A DNA stretch of 6,915 nucleotides. It comes from Candidatus Stahliibacteriota bacterium. Its GTDB lineage: Bacteria > Hydrothermota > Tepidihabitantia > SM23-42. The notes beneath the pieces were generated by a model, which did not search any database, had not been told where the DNA came from, and worked only from the letters and a program-made list of their open reading frames with translations. This document shows, in pieces, positions 6,230-6,915 of the stretch. The DNA lies in NCBI GenBank assembly GCA_030613445.1, contig JAUWLY010000152.1, forward strand, positions 1-6,915, read 5' to 3'. The position numbers and the translations under genes are program-made. Position 1 is the first letter of the stretch, and each line of letters starts with the position of its first letter.

Positions 6230-6915
6230 ATGGTATATTCGACGTTGTTCAATAGAAAAACCGGTCTAATTATTCTTCACCCTCTACTGATTACGTTTGT
6301 TCTTTTATCCTCATATCCGATAATACAGAGCATCCCAACATCATTTTGGTTTATTATCCTCACTTCCTTCATATTAGCTTCAATTTTTCTTCTTGTGCAA
6401 GCATGGCTGCCAGAAAAGGTCTTTTTCTATATTGTTATCTTGGTTGATATCCCGCTAATCGGTTCTATGATCCACTACTCAGGCGGGGTCGAGTCCATAT
6501 TCCCTTTACTCTACATCCTTTTGATCATTGTTGCGTCTTTGTACCTTTACAAGACAGGGACTTATATAGTTAGTGTCATTACGGTTATTTTCTTTCTTGC
6601 CTTGTTATTCTATGAAATGCACGAAACAAGCGCAACTATGCAATATGTTATGCATCGATTCTACGTTTTTGGACTGTTAATTCTCTTTACCGGTATTCTT
6701 AGTGGTGCATGGTCAGAGCGTTACCAGAGACGTACTGAAGAGGCCGTGAGATTACGGCTCACAACTGAAGAAATATTAAAGAATCTTCCTTCAGGGATCA
6801 TAACGATTGACAGCAGTGGTGCGATAACATATACGAATATTCCAGAGGGACAGATACAGTCAAGGGTTCACCTCTATATTGCGAAATTTCTCAGAGCTCG
6901 TCACATAAAAAGATC
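6230..6915 (+). CDS. pilS: PilS-like membrane sensor histidine kinase, 5' part only (runs off the right edge)
   Basis: The visible 228 residues are the sensor half of a histidine kinase. About six hydrophobic segments (near 12-32, 38-58, 64-81, 89-107, 110-128 and 142-160) match the six-helix membrane domain of PilS, including the SGGVESIFPLLYILLI stretch (84-99) seen in this group. A short polar helix (SERYQRRTEEAVRLRLTTEE, 162-181) leads to a PAS start, ILKNLPSGIITIDSSGAITY (182-201). The kinase core (H-box, ATPase) lies beyond the window. PilS usually acts with the sigma54 activator PilR to control pilin transcription and senses pilin in the membrane; that is family knowledge. An in-frame TAG (6224-6226) just upstream makes ATG 6230 the first start. 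The SD is weak (GGGG at 6219-6222, plus AGG close to the ATG). Residues after about 203 look unlike a PAS domain. It could be another PAS histidine kinase, but position after pilC favours PilS. Confidence 0.78.
   Translation, partial: MVYSTLFNRKTGLIILHPLLITFVLLSSYPIIQSIPTSFWFIILTSFILASIFLLVQAWLPEKVFFYIVILVDIPLIGSMIHYSGGVESIFPLLYILLIIVASLYLYKTGTYIVSVITVIFFLALLFYEMHETSATMQYVMHRFYVFGLLILFTGILSGAWSERYQRRTEEAVRLRLTTEEILKNLPSGIITIDSSGAITYTNIPEGQIQSRVHLYIAKFLRARHIKR

Noticed and set aside
1..6915. RNA genes, CRISPR arrays, insertion sequences or attachment sites
   Set aside because: I saw no tRNA-like cloverleaf, direct-repeat array, transposase motif or terminal repeats; nearly all of the window is coding.

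Overview
The window carries the motor and assembly part of a type IVa pilus (T4P) locus from a Gram-negative-type bacterium. In order on the + strand are two tandem extension-ATPase genes of the PilB family, a retraction ATPase gene (pilT), an inner-membrane platform gene (pilC), and the 5' part of a PilS-like sensor histidine kinase gene that runs off the right edge. The order B-B-T-C-S resembles the pilB-pilT-pilC-pilS-pilR clusters of Myxococcus and Geobacter, with an extra PilB. The DNA is moderately AT-rich. The sequence alone does not fix the taxon. The gene order and doubled PilB would suit a deltaproteobacterium-like lineage or an uncultured candidate phylum (WOR-3/Stahlbacteria or Zixibacteria type), but this is a weak inference.

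Layout: positions 1-223 hold the 5' end of a minus-strand gene for an exported protein that leaves the window on the left. The 96-base divergent spacer (224-319) contains two oppositely oriented sigma70-type promoters. Both place the predicted transcript start within a few bases of the start codon, and neither start has a Shine-Dalgarno (SD) site, so both flanking genes look leaderless. From 320 to 6128 four genes lie tightly packed: the two pilB copies overlap by one base, and the later gaps are 34 and 61 bases. The downstream genes of this operon have good SD sites, each ending 4 bases before the ATG. After a 101-base gap with an imperfect inverted repeat, the sensor kinase gene starts at 6230.

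How the genes work together: PilB ATPases drive pilus extension and PilT drives retraction, both acting on the PilC platform in the inner membrane. PilS, normally with PilR, controls pilin transcription. No pilin, prepilin peptidase, alignment complex (PilMNOP), secretin (PilQ) or pilR gene is visible here.

The most interesting signal is divergence between the two PilB copies. The first has two near-complete 24-residue cyclic-di-GMP-binding (MshEN) motifs separated by exactly five residues. The second keeps the spacing but has lost key glycines and a glutamine, and has Ser for the conserved Asp in the RQDP segment just before Walker B. This suggests two motors with different regulation, or a mixed hexamer. 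Otherwise the window is a recognisable T4P cluster, and I see no clearly new system.
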